Source of the DNA: Streptomyces carminius
GTDB lineage: Bacteria; Actinomycetota; Actinomycetes; Streptomycetales; Streptomycetaceae
DNA length: 64,000 bases
Assembly: GCF_002794255.1 (NCBI RefSeq)
Contig: NZ_PGGW01000067.1
Span: 186,001 to 250,000, forward strand
Reading direction: 5' to 3'
The translations under genes and the position numbers were made by a program. The notes under the pieces were generated by a model. That model saw nothing but the letters and a program-made list of their open reading frames with translations, made no database searches and was not told the origin of the DNA. The stretch's first letter is position 1; each line of letters opens with the position of its first letter. Positions 16,302-23,893 of this stretch are shown in pieces.

Positions 16302-17533
16302 CCGCCCACGACAGCGACAGCACCGCGGAGTCCGGCAACTCCGGCAACGCAGCGCTCACCCGGCGCTGGCAGCGGACGCTGATGGACAACTACGGCACCC
16401 CGCGCATCCCGATCACCCACGGCGAGGGCGCCCGGCTGTGGGACGCCGACGGCAGGGAGTACCTGGACTTCGTCGGCGGCATCGCCGTCAACTCGCTCGG
16501 CACCGGGCACCCGGCGGTCGTCCGCGCCGTCTCCGACCAGATCGCCCTGCTGGGCCACGTCTCCAACCTCTTCGTCGCCGAACCGCCGGTCGCCCTGGCC
16601 GAACGGCTGCTGCGGCTCTTCGGCCGGCCCGGGCGCGTCTACTTCTCCAACTCCGGCGCGGAGGCCGTGGAGGCCGCCTTCAAGATCGGCCGCCGGACCG
16701 GCCGTACGCACCTGGTCGCCACCCACGGCGGTTTCCACGGCCGCACCATGGGGGCGCTGGCGCTGACCGGGCAGCCCGGCAAGCGGGACCCCTTCCTGCC
16801 GCTGCCCGGCGAGGTCACCCATGTCCCCTACGGCGACGCCGACGCGCTGCGGGCGGCCGTCACCGGGGAGACCGCCCTGGTGATCCTGGAGCCGGTCCAG
16901 GGCGAGAGCGGTGTGATCGTGCCGCCCGAGGGCTATCTGGCCGCGGCCCGGGAGATCACCGCCGCCACCGGCACCCTGCTGGTGCTCGACGAGGTCCAGA
17001 CGGGCATCGGGCGCACCGGCCACTGGTTCGCCTGCCAGGCCGAGGGCGTCGAGCCCGATGTGGTCACCCTCGCCAAGGGGCTGGGCGCCGGGCTGCCCAT
17101 CGGTGCCACGGTCGCCTTCGGGGAGGCCGCCGAGCTGCTGACGCCCGGCCAGCACGGCTCCACCTTCGGCGGCAACCCGGTGGCCTGCGCGGCGGCGCTG
17201 GCGGTACTGGACACCATCGAGTCCGAAGGGCTCCTCGACCATGTCAAGCGGGTCGGGAACCGGCTGCGCGACGCGGTGTGGGCGCTCGGCCACCCGCTGG
17301 TGGACCAAGTCCGCGGCGCCGGGCTGCTGCTGGGTATCGTACTGACCGAGCCCGTCGCGCCCCGGGTGCAGCAGGCCGCCCAGGACGCTGGCCTCCTGGT
17401 GAACGCGTGCGCCCCGGACGTCATCCGGCTCGCCCCGCCGCTGATCATCAGTGAGGACGAGGCGGACACCCTGGTCCGCGCACTTCCCGCCGTTCTCGAC
17501 ACCGTCGACGGGACCCGACGAGCCGGAGACTGA
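16298..17533 (+). CDS. argD: Acetylornithine aminotransferase
   Basis: 411 aa. It is a class III PLP-dependent aminotransferase with YLDFVGGIAVNSLGTGHP, the cofactor-binding VYFSNSGAEAVEAAFKIGR, LVLDEVQTGIGRTG with the PLP-contacting Asp, and VTLAKGLGAGLPIGA with the Schiff-base Lys. It converts N-acetylglutamate semialdehyde to N-acetylornithine, and in bacteria often also serves lysine synthesis. The ATG overlaps argB by 4 bp. argR follows after 8 bp. Confidence 0.97.
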   Translation: MTAHDSDSTAESGNSGNAALTRRWQRTLMDNYGTPRIPITHGEGARLWDADGREYLDFVGGIAVNSLGTGHPAVVRAVSDQIALLGHVSNLFVAEPPVALAERLLRLFGRPGRVYFSNSGAEAVEAAFKIGRRTGRTHLVATHGGFHGRTMGALALTGQPGKRDPFLPLPGEVTHVPYGDADALRAAVTGETALVILEPVQGESGVIVPPEGYLAAAREITAATGTLLVLDEVQTGIGRTGHWFACQAEGVEPDVVTLAKGLGAGLPIGATVAFGEAAELLTPGQHGSTFGGNPVACAAALAVLDTIESEGLLDHVKRVGNRLRDAVWALGHPLVDQVRGAGLLLGIVLTEPVAPRVQQAAQDAGLLVNACAPDVIRLAPPLIISEDEADTLVRALPAVLDTVDGTRRAGD

Positions 17534-17541
17534 ACGAAACC

Positions 17542-18099
17542 ATGAGCGAGGCGCAGGCAGGAAACAACGGTGGCCCGGCCGTACCCCACACGCGTACCGC
17601 CCGGCACCGCCGGATCGTGGAGATCCTGGGCCGCGAACCGGTCCGTTCCCAGAGCCAGCTCGCCAAACTCCTGGCCGACGACGGGCTGAGCGTCACCCAG
17701 GCGACGCTCAGCCGGGACCTCGACGAGCTGGGCGCGGTGAAGATCCGCAACACCGGCGGCGAGTTGATCTACGCCGTCCCCGGCGAGGGCGGCGACCGCA
17801 CGCCCCGGGCACCGCTGGGGGAGTCCGCCAGCGAGGCGCGGATGGCGCGGCTGGCCGGCGAACTCCTCATCTCCGCCGAGGCCTCGGCCAATCTGGTGGT
17901 GCTGCGCACCCCGCCCGGCGCCGCCCAGTTCCTGGCCTCGGCCATCGACCAGGCGGAGGTCCACGACATCATCGGCACCATCGCGGGCGACGACACCCTG
18001 CTGCTGATCAGCCGTCACCCCACGGGCGGCCAGGCGCTGGCCGACCACCTGCTGCGGCTGGCCCAGAACTCCCCGGCACCGCGGCACCCGCACCGCTGA
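17542..18099 (+). CDS. argR: Arginine repressor
   Basis: 185 aa. Residues 20-90 are the winged-helix DNA-binding domain (TRTARHRRIVEILG, then VTQATLSRDLDELGAVK). The C-terminal half is the arginine-binding, hexamerising domain (FLASAIDQAEVHDIIGTIAGDDTLLLI). It represses arginine genes when arginine is plentiful. It is cotranscribed with the genes it should control, and ARG-box-like sequences lie before argC and argH. argF and argG are not in the window. Confidence 0.97.
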   Translation: MSEAQAGNNGGPAVPHTRTARHRRIVEILGREPVRSQSQLAKLLADDGLSVTQATLSRDLDELGAVKIRNTGGELIYAVPGEGGDRTPRAPLGESASEARMARLAGELLISAEASANLVVLRTPPGAAQFLASAIDQAEVHDIIGTIAGDDTLLLISRHPTGGQALADHLLRLAQNSPAPRHPHR

Positions 18100-18135
18100 G
18101 ACGGTGATGCGGGCGGACAACCGCCCGCGCGGCGC

Positions 18136-18141
18136 TAGCCT
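18136..18141 (+). promoter_or_regulatory. -10 box (TAGCCT) for a leaderless gene
   Basis: TAGCCT ends 7 bp before the ATG at 18149, so the transcript should begin at the start codon. It gives the VOC gene a promoter of its own, separate from argR. Confidence 0.5.
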
Positions 18142-18148
18142 GACCGGC

Positions 18149-18544
18149 ATGGCGACGATCAGGCAGATATCGCTGGGCGTGAGCGACGACCGGCGGGCGG
18201 GCGAGTTCTGGCGGCGGGCACTGGGATACGTACGGCGGCCGCCGCGTTACGCGGGGGACGACTGGATCGTCCTGGAGCCTCCGCCGGGAGTGCCCGGCGC
18301 CGCGCTCGCCATGGACGTGAGCGAGAGTCCCGCGAGGGAGTTCCCCCGGGTCCACCTCGACCTCGACGCGGGGGACCGCGAACTGGACGAGGAGGTCGGG
18401 CGTCTGGTCGCCCTGGGGGCCCGGCGCGTCGACTGGCGGCACTATCCGGAGGAGCCGGAGCCCGGGACCCGGCCGTATGTCGTCCTGGAGGACACCGAGG
18501 GCAACCGGTTCTGCGTCGAGGGGCGGCGGGCCGGGGACGGCTAG
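18149..18544 (+). CDS. VOC-superfamily (glyoxalase-like) protein
   Basis: 131 aa from the ATG at 18149, 7 bp after a -10 box. The beta-alpha-beta-beta-beta modules are visible in IRQISLGVSDDRRAGEFWRRALGYV and in FPRVHLDLDAGDRELDEEVGRLVALGARRVDW, with the C-terminal YVVLEDTEGNRFCVE strand typical of the glyoxalase-like domain. Members bind metals and small ligands or carry out isomerase, dioxygenase or resistance functions; nothing points to one of them here. Its end overlaps the convergent acetyltransferase gene by 4 bp. Confidence 0.85.
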   Translation: MATIRQISLGVSDDRRAGEFWRRALGYVRRPPRYAGDDWIVLEPPPGVPGAALAMDVSESPAREFPRVHLDLDAGDRELDEEVGRLVALGARRVDWRHYPEEPEPGTRPYVVLEDTEGNRFCVEGRRAGDG

Positions 18545-19110
18545 GAGCCGGCTCCGCCCCACCCCCGCCCGGTCCGCCACTCCTCGCCCAGCAGCGCCCA
18601 GACCTGCAGGTCTTGGCGTCGGCCGCCCATGGCGAACACGCTGCGCAGGGTGCCCTCGTACGTCATGCCCAGCCGCTTCGCCACCGCGATGCTGGGGCCG
18701 TTGGCGGGGGAGACCAGCCACTCCACCCGTGCGATGCCGCGGTCGCCGACGGCCCAGTCGATCATGCGGTGGGCGGCGGTGGTGACCAGCCCGCGCCCCT
18801 GGGCCTCGGGCGCCAGCCAGGCGCCCAGCTCGCAGGAGCCCTCCCGGACGTCGAAGAGCCGGAACATCATGCCGCCGACGAGCGCGCCGCCGAGCCGGAT
18901 GCCGTACAGCCGGCCCCGGTCGGCGGCCTGCTCGTCCGCGTAGCGCTGGAGGAAGGCCCGGGCGGAGGCGGTGTCGGTGACGGAGTGCGCCCACGGCAGC
19001 CAGGGCGTCAGATGGTCGCGCACCCGGTCGGTGTACGCGGCCAGCTCGGCCGCCTGCCACGGCTCCAGGGGGCACAGTGCGGCGCCGTCGCCGAGCGGGG
19101 TGCTGAGCAT
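18541..19110 (-). CDS. RimJ/RimL-type GNAT acetyltransferase
   Basis: 189 aa, ATG at 19110 with GGAGGAGG upstream. RimL-type landmarks are LGAWLAPEAQGRGLVTTAAHRMIDWA (acetyl-CoA binding) and RVEWLVSPANGPSIAVAKRLGMTYEGTLR, close to proteins that acetylate N-termini of ribosomal proteins and to antibiotic-modifying relatives. The substrate is unknown. It starts a minus-strand group of three genes (18541-20459) between argR and argH. Confidence 0.88.
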   Translation of the reverse strand: MLSTPLGDGAALCPLEPWQAAELAAYTDRVRDHLTPWLPWAHSVTDTASARAFLQRYADEQAADRGRLYGIRLGGALVGGMMFRLFDVREGSCELGAWLAPEAQGRGLVTTAAHRMIDWAVGDRGIARVEWLVSPANGPSIAVAKRLGMTYEGTLRSVFAMGGRRQDLQVWALLGEEWRTGRGWGGAGS

Positions 19111-19248
19111 GGGGCCTCCTCCGGGGGTCTTCCGGGCGCACCGGAACCGGGGAGGCGGGCGGCGGCGCCGCGGGGAGCGGACGGGCCGCCACCGTAACCG
19201 GCCCCGCCGCCCCCGACCACCGGATTCCTCCGGGTACCGGACCGTGTG

Positions 19249-19797
19249 TCAGCCGGGCCGCTTGTGGAAGAGGGTGGTGGGCCGCAGTACGCCCTCGGTG
19301 TCGGCGGCGTAGTCGGGGATGGTGCCCGCCTCGGTCCAGCCGGCCGAGCGGTAGAGGCGCTCGGCCGGGCTGCCGGTCTGGGTGTCCAGGACCAGCAGGG
19401 TGATGCCCGAGGCGGCCGCCGCCCGCTCGGCCGCCGCCAGCAGCCGTCGCCCCAGCCCCCGGCCGCGCGCCCGCCGGTGCACGACCAGCTTGGCGAGCTC
19501 GGCGCGGTGGCGGCCGTTGGGCATGCCGCCCGTCCGCAGCTGCACGGTGCCGGTGATCCGCCCGTCGCCGTCCCGGGCGGCCCACACCGCCGTCCGCCCG
19601 TCGGCCACCTCGGGGGCCAGGCTCTCCCACCAGGCCGCGATGCCCGCCCGGTCGGCGGGGGCGAGGAAGCCGATCGAGGAGCCGCCGGCGACGGCGTCGC
19701 ACACCAGCTCGGTGAGCCCGTCGCGGGCGGCGGGGAACTCGGCGGCCGACAGCCGGGTGATCACCGGTGTGGAGCTGTTCGCATGTTCGGTTCGCAC
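19249..19797 (-). CDS. GNAT acetyltransferase
   Basis: 182 aa with a GTG start at 19797, chosen because GNAT similarity begins at VITRLSAAEFPAARDGLTELV and nothing further upstream looks coding; only a weak ribosome binding site is visible. Motif A is KLVVHRRARGRGLGRRLLAAAERAA, followed by LLVLDTQTGSPAERLYRSAGW. The central AAWWESLAPEVADGR region resembles acetyltransferases linked to detoxification. It is 53 bp from the start side of the pyridoxamine-oxidase-like gene and probably cotranscribed with it. Confidence 0.85.
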   Translation of the reverse strand: MRTEHANSSTPVITRLSAAEFPAARDGLTELVCDAVAGGSSIGFLAPADRAGIAAWWESLAPEVADGRTAVWAARDGDGRITGTVQLRTGGMPNGRHRAELAKLVVHRRARGRGLGRRLLAAAERAAAASGITLLVLDTQTGSPAERLYRSAGWTEAGTIPDYAADTEGVLRPTTLFHKRPG

Positions 19798-19850
19798 CGC
19801 CTGATGAAACCGCCCCGTCCGGCCCGCCGCAAGACCGTTTCGCCTGCCGG

Positions 19851-20459
19851 TCACACGGGATCGGCGGCGGGGGTCGGCGGCAGGGGCAGCGGAAGGCCGG
19901 GAAGGCCGTCGATGCTGGTGGCGATGTGCTCCTTGGAGCGGAAGTACGCGTCGAGGCTCTCGTCGTCCTCCCGGGCGAACCGTGAGCCGTGCAGCGGGCG
20001 CTCCTCCTCGTACGTCATCAGGGGGACGGCGAATCCGCAGGTGTCGCGGATCAGCTCGGCGGTGACCACGATGATCGCGCGCAGCCCGTGCCGGGTGTGG
20101 TCGATGCCGGGGAAGTGGGCGACCAGCTCCTTCCAGCGCGGATCGTCGCGGAAGACGGGCTCGCCGCGGCCGTGGACGCGCACGATGTTCGGCGGGCCGG
20201 AGAAGGCGCACCACATCAGGGTGATCCGGCCGTTCTCCCGCAGATGGGCGACGGTCTCGGCGTTGGAGCCGGCGAAGTCCAGGTAGGCGACGGTGCGTTC
20301 GTCGAGAACGGCGAAGGAGCCCCTCAGTCCCTTGGGGGAGAGGTTCACGGTGCCGTCGGCGGACAGCGGCGCGGTGGCGGTGAAGAAGACAGGCTGCTCC
20401 TCGATGAACTTCCGCAGCCGGCCGTCGATGTGTTCGTAGGTCTTTCCCATGACCGGCAT
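19851..20459 (-). CDS. Pyridoxamine 5'-phosphate oxidase-fold protein
   Basis: 202 aa from the ATG at 20459, preceded by GGGGA; the ATG at 20450 is an alternative. The split-barrel flavin-binding fold is indicated by FIEEQPVFFTATAPLSADGTVNLSPKG-like sequence, VAYLDFAGSNAETVAHLRENGRITLMW and the PNIVRVHGRGE segment. It resembles actinobacterial pyridoxamine-oxidase-like proteins that bind FMN or F420; true PNPOx activity is doubtful. It is divergent from argH. Confidence 0.85.
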   Translation of the reverse strand: MPVMGKTYEHIDGRLRKFIEEQPVFFTATAPLSADGTVNLSPKGLRGSFAVLDERTVAYLDFAGSNAETVAHLRENGRITLMWCAFSGPPNIVRVHGRGEPVFRDDPRWKELVAHFPGIDHTRHGLRAIIVVTAELIRDTCGFAVPLMTYEEERPLHGSRFAREDDESLDAYFRSKEHIATSIDGLPGLPLPLPPTPAADPV

Positions 20460-20911
20460 GATTCCCCAGCCGCCGTGCGCGCGACAGGGGTTCCGGTGCG
20501 GGCTGAAGCCGTGGCGGACGACAGGACGCACCGCGTGGACGTACGGCTGGGCCGGGTCCACGAGGAGGCCGGCCCCGGCGACGGCCGGCGGGTGCTGGTG
20601 ACGGCCGCCCGCCGCCGCGCCGGACGGCTCCGTGCCGTGCCGACCCGTGCTGTGCGTTGACGAATCATGCGGCGAGGCGCATAATTATGCGAGTCGCCGC
20701 ATGGGTCGTGCGCATGGACGGTGAGGAGCCCCCGTGGCGGAGCACGCCGTACTCGCCCGTTCCGGTGGCCCGGACACCTCCGTCCGCATCGGCCGGACCG
20801 CCGGGGCCCCTGGCACGGGCGGCGGGACCACCGGCCCGGAGCCGGAACGGTGACCTCGCGGTCCGCCCGGCCGCGCACGCGGCACATCCACCACCCGCAC
20901 GAGGAGTCCCG
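20460..20911. other. 452-bp divergent region upstream of argH
   Basis: It holds the argH promoter/operator at 20657-20690 and, at its left end, the promoter of the oxidase-like gene. An in-frame ATG at 20687 would extend argH by 75 codons but lies inside the operator and gives a Pro/Ala-rich, non-conserved extension, so it is treated as 5' leader (about 220 nt). No separate gene was found. Confidence 0.5.
20657..20690 (+). promoter_or_regulatory. argH promoter overlapping a palindromic ARG box
   Basis: TTGACG (20657-20662) and CATAAT (20680-20685) are 17 bp apart. GCATAATTATGC (20679-20690) is a perfect 12-bp palindrome of ARG-box type, and AATCATGC (20663-20670) resembles a second half-site. 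Binding of ArgR here would cover the -10 box. Confidence 0.8.
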
Positions 20912-22393
20912 ATGACCAACGGCCCGCAGACCCCCACCCCCGCCGCGGGCGGCGACGTACGGCTGTGGGGCGGCAGGTTCGCCGACGGACCGGCCGAGGC
21001 GCTGGAGAGGCTCTCCGCCTCCGTCCACTTCGACTGGCGGCTGGCCCCCTACGACATCGCCGGGTCGCGGGCGCACGCGAAGGTGCTGCACGCCGCCGGG
21101 CTGCTCACCGCCGGGGAACTGGAGGAGATGCTCGCCGGGCTCGACCGGCTGGCGGCCGACGTCGCCGACGGCTCCTTCACCGGCACCGTCGCCGACGAGG
21201 ACGTGCACACCGCCCTGGAGCGCGGGCTGCTGGAGCGCCTCGGCCCGGAGCTGGGCGGCAAGCTGCGCGCCGGACGCTCCCGCAACGACCAGGTGGCCAC
21301 GCTGTTCCGGATGTACCTGCGCGACCACGCCCGGATCATCGGCGGTCTGCTCGCCGACCTGAACGAGGCGCTGGTCGCCCTGGCCGAGGCCCACCCGGAC
21401 GTGGCTATGCCCGGCCGCACCCACCTCCAGCACGCCCAGCCGGTCCTCTTCGCCCACCATGTCCTCGCCCACGTCCAGGCCCTGTCCCGGGACGCCGAGC
21501 GGCTTCGGCAGTGGGACGCCCGTACCGCCGTCTCACCCTACGGCTCCGGTGCGCTGGCCGGCTCCTCGCTCGGCCTGGACCCGCGGGCCGTCGCCGCCGA
21601 CCTGGGCTTCGAGCACGGCTCGGCGGCCAACTCCATCGACGGCACCGCCTCGCGCGACTTCGTCGCCGAGTTCGCCTTCATCACCGCGATGATCGGGGTC
21701 GACCTGTCCCGGATCGCCGAGGAGATCATCATCTGGAACACGAAGGAGTTCTCCTTTGTGACCCTCCATGACGCCTTCTCCACCGGCTCCTCGATCATGC
21801 CGCAGAAGAAGAACCCGGACATCGCCGAGCTGGCGCGCGGCAAGTCCGGGCGGCTCATCGGCAACCTCACCGGTCTGCTGGCCACCCTCAAGGCGCTGCC
21901 GCTGGCGTACAACCGCGACCTGCAGGAGGACAAGGAGCCCGTCTTCGACTCCTGCGACCAGCTGGAGGTGCTGCTTCCGGCGTTCACCGGGATGATGGCC
22001 ACCCTCACCGTCAACCGGGAACGGATGGCCGAACTGGCCCCGGCCGGCTTCTCGCTGGCCACCGACATCGCCGAGTGGCTGGTCAAGCGGGGCGTGCCGT
22101 TCCGCGAGGCGCACGAGGTCGCGGGGGAGTGCGTCAAGGTCTGCGAGGCGGCCGGGATCGAACTGGACCAGCTCACCGACGAGCAGTTCGCGAAGATCTC
22201 CCCGCATCTGACACCCGAGGTCCGCACCGTGCTGAGCGTCCCCGGGGCGCTGGCCGCCCGCGACGGGCGCGGCGGCACCGCGCCGTCGGCCGTCGCCGTC
22301 CAGCTCGCCGAGGTGAGGGATGACCTGGCCCGGCAGCGGGCCTGGGCGGACGCGGCCCCGGGCGGCGGGGCGCGGGCGACCGGGGGCCGGTGA
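20912..22393 (+). CDS. argH: Argininosuccinate lyase
   Basis: 493 aa from the ATG at 20912 with GAGGAG at 20901-20906. The family start LWGGRFADGPAEALERLSASVHFDWRL is clear. The fumarase-superfamily signature GSSIMPQKKNPDIAELARG holds the catalytic loop serine, and GRTHLQHAQPV carries a catalytic His region. It cleaves argininosuccinate to arginine and fumarate. It lies apart from argCJBDR but shares a matching operator. Confidence 0.97.
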   Translation: MTNGPQTPTPAAGGDVRLWGGRFADGPAEALERLSASVHFDWRLAPYDIAGSRAHAKVLHAAGLLTAGELEEMLAGLDRLAADVADGSFTGTVADEDVHTALERGLLERLGPELGGKLRAGRSRNDQVATLFRMYLRDHARIIGGLLADLNEALVALAEAHPDVAMPGRTHLQHAQPVLFAHHVLAHVQALSRDAERLRQWDARTAVSPYGSGALAGSSLGLDPRAVAADLGFEHGSAANSIDGTASRDFVAEFAFITAMIGVDLSRIAEEIIIWNTKEFSFVTLHDAFSTGSSIMPQKKNPDIAELARGKSGRLIGNLTGLLATLKALPLAYNRDLQEDKEPVFDSCDQLEVLLPAFTGMMATLTVNRERMAELAPAGFSLATDIAEWLVKRGVPFREAHEVAGECVKVCEAAGIELDQLTDEQFAKISPHLTPEVRTVLSVPGALAARDGRGGTAPSAVAVQLAEVRDDLARQRAWADAAPGGGARATGGR

Positions 22394-22497
22394 GGAACAC
22401 CCCGCCGCCGGCCGGTGGCCGGGCCGACCGGACGTGCCCGCGCCGTCCGCTCCGGACCTGACACGGCGGCGCGGCGAACCGCGGGACGGCCACCTCC

Positions 22498-22529
22498 GGC
22501 CCGGGGGCGACCGCCCGCGTTCCCGGGCC
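22498..22529 (+). terminator. Weak hairpin after argH
   Basis: GGCCCGGG (22498-22505) pairs with CCCGGGCC (22522-22529) around a 16-nt loop, 105 bp after the argH stop. The stem is short, so this is a tentative terminator separating argH from the precursor genes. Confidence 0.3.
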
Positions 22530-22671
22530 GCCCGTCCGTCCGGTACAGGGTGTGAGTGACACGTTACGGGCGCCGGCCGGCGGGGCAGACGGCGGATGAC
22601 ACGCCGTGGACGACTGTCGGCGGTGTCAGACCGGCCGGGTACGGCCGGAAAACGACAAGGAGAAACCGGAC

Positions 22672-22815
22672 ATGAGAGAAGAGCTGTGCCTGTACGACTT
22701 ACAGGTGCTGGAGAGCGCCGACGAGCCGGGCGACCGGGCCCCGGCGGCGGGCGACAGCAGCCACAGCATCCTGTGCGAACCCCACTCCGCCCTGTCCCTG
22801 ATCATCTGCGGCTGA
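22672..22815 (+). CDS. Putative class III lanthipeptide precursor 1 (RamS/AmfS-like)
   Basis: 47 aa, ATG at 22672 preceded by AAGGAGA. The leader has LYDLQVLE (residues 7-14), matching the conserved hydrophobic-x-x-LQ motif of class III lanthipeptide leaders. The C-terminal core (about 28-47) holds S39-x-x-S42-x-x-x-C46, the pattern converted to labionin or lanthionine rings, and a shortened S29-x-x-S32-x-x-C35. Leu10, inside the DLQ motif, is encoded by TTA (22699-22701), a codon that in Streptomyces needs the bldA tRNA. GTGTgagtgACAC at 22550-22562 is a possible regulatory dyad upstream. No LanKC synthetase or ABC exporter is adjacent. Calling it a lanthipeptide precursor is inference from motifs and from the paralogue next door. 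Confidence 0.8.
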   Translation: MREELCLYDLQVLESADEPGDRAPAAGDSSHSILCEPHSALSLIICG

Positions 22816-22847
22816 CGGCCGGCCACCGGACCTGAGGAGAAGCGGAG

Positions 22848-23021
22848 ATGGCCGAACGACCCGAACCGATCCTGTACGACCTGCAGACACTGGAGTGCTC
22901 CGGACCGGTGGACTCGTGGGGCCGGGCGGCGGACACGGCCGCCCAGAGCATGACGAGTCTGATCATGTGCGACCACTGCTCCGGGCTGTCCGTCCTGCTG
23001 TGCGACCCGAGCTGTCCCTGA
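22848..23021 (+). CDS. Putative class III lanthipeptide precursor 2 (RamS/AmfS-like)
   Basis: 57 aa, ATG at 22848 with GAGGAGAAGCGG upstream, 32 bp after precursor 1. The leader contains ILYDLQTLE (residues 8-16), nearly the same as in precursor 1. The core has two full class III motifs, S34-x-x-S37-x-x-x-C41 and S45-x-x-S48-x-x-x-C52, like the two rings of SapB. It also has extra cysteines at 44 and 56 that could form a disulfide or alternative rings. Leu12 is encoded by CTG, so unlike its neighbour the gene has no TTA codon. The pair probably forms one transcript ending at the hairpin at 23066-23103. SapB-type peptides are secreted surfactants used in aerial growth; that role here is speculative. 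Confidence 0.8.
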   Translation: MAERPEPILYDLQTLECSGPVDSWGRAADTAAQSMTSLIMCDHCSGLSVLLCDPSCP

Positions 23022-23065
23022 GCCTCCGTCGTACGTATGGTCCGCCCGCGTCCGTCACGGACCGC

Positions 23066-23103
23066 GGCGGACGCGGGGCCGGGAGCCCGGCCCCGCGTCC
23101 GCC
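23066..23103. terminator. 18-bp hairpin after the precursor pair
   Basis: Positions 23066-23083 and 23086-23103 are perfect inverted repeats; the apex bases would open to form a 4-nt loop. It lies between the second precursor gene and the convergent VOC gene and should end transcripts from both sides. Confidence 0.75.
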
Positions 23104-23110
23104 CCCCGTC

Positions 23111-23857
23111 TCACTCCCGCAGCTCCGCCGGCCGGGCCAGGTCGTCGCGTACCGCCTCCCGCTCGTCGGCGGTGAGGCCGTCGGCCGAAGCCCTCTTCAG
23201 CAGGGCCGCCTCCCGCTCCGGGGCACCGAGCCGCCGCGCGAGATCGCCGCGCAGCACCAGCAGCCGCAGCAACTGCACGGGAGTGGGCCGCTGTGCGGGG
23301 ACGGTCCCCCGGCCCGCCGCTCCTTCCGCAGCCCCGGCCCCGTCCGCCGCCAGCGCCCGGTCGAGGATCCGCGCGGCGGTCTCGGGGTCCTGCCGGGAGT
23401 CGGCGAGCAGCGTCGCCGACTGCAGGACGCGGGCGAACCTCTCCCGGGGCGCGGGCGGGTGGCGGAGGTCGCCGCCGGTCCGCTGTCCGATACGCAGGCA
23501 GTTGCCGCCGGGGTCGGACACCAGGAACTGCCGTGTCCCACAGGGCATGTCCTTCACCGGGCCGATCCGGGGCAGCCCGCGGGACGGGACCTTCCCGTAG
23601 GACTCCTTCAGCCCGGCGCGGAAGGCGGCGTACAGGGCGTCCACGTCGTCGGTGGCGATGTGGCAGGTGCTGTACGACCGGGCGGGGTCGTACCGCTTCA
23701 TGCCGAAGAAGTGCAGTTCGATGCCGCCGCGTGCGACGACGGCGTACGGATTGGGGCTCCGCTGCTCGAAGGTGGTCTCGAAGCCGAGCGCGGCATAGAA
23801 GCCGAGCACCGGCGGGAGGGTGCGGCACGGCAGGATCGGTGTCGTGGTCTCGGTCAT
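23111..23857 (-). CDS. VOC (bleomycin-resistance-like) protein with C-terminal helical extension
   Basis: 248 aa. Residues 1-125 form a VOC domain of the bleomycin-resistance type (PVLGFYAALGFETTFEQR, GGIELHFFGMK, FLVSDPGGNCLRIGQ). Residues 130-248 are helical and rich in Ala, Arg and Leu (LQSATLLADSRQDPETAARILDRAL; LRGDLARRLGAPEREAALLKRA) and look like TPR-type repeats. Proteins of this type bind drugs or small ligands without modifying them. On the minus strand TACTAG lies 9 bp before the ATG within an AT-rich patch (23866-23888), so the mRNA may be nearly leaderless. Confidence 0.82.
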   Translation of the reverse strand: MTETTTPILPCRTLPPVLGFYAALGFETTFEQRSPNPYAVVARGGIELHFFGMKRYDPARSYSTCHIATDDVDALYAAFRAGLKESYGKVPSRGLPRIGPVKDMPCGTRQFLVSDPGGNCLRIGQRTGGDLRHPPAPRERFARVLQSATLLADSRQDPETAARILDRALAADGAGAAEGAAGRGTVPAQRPTPVQLLRLLVLRGDLARRLGAPEREAALLKRASADGLTADEREAVRDDLARPAELRE

Positions 23858-23893
23858 GCCACCACACTAGTAAAAGTTGATTAGTTGGGGAAA

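Noticed and set aside
20657..20911. argH starting further upstream (in-frame ATG at 20687)
   Set aside because: The extension would begin inside the ARG box/promoter, is Pro/Ala-rich and not like other ArgH proteins. The ATG at 20912 has a proper ribosome binding site and the expected N-terminus.
23022..23065. A third lanthipeptide-like ORF after the pair
   Set aside because: The 89 bp to the VOC gene hold only the terminator hairpin; no LQ-type leader or S-x-x-S-C core could be read in any frame.
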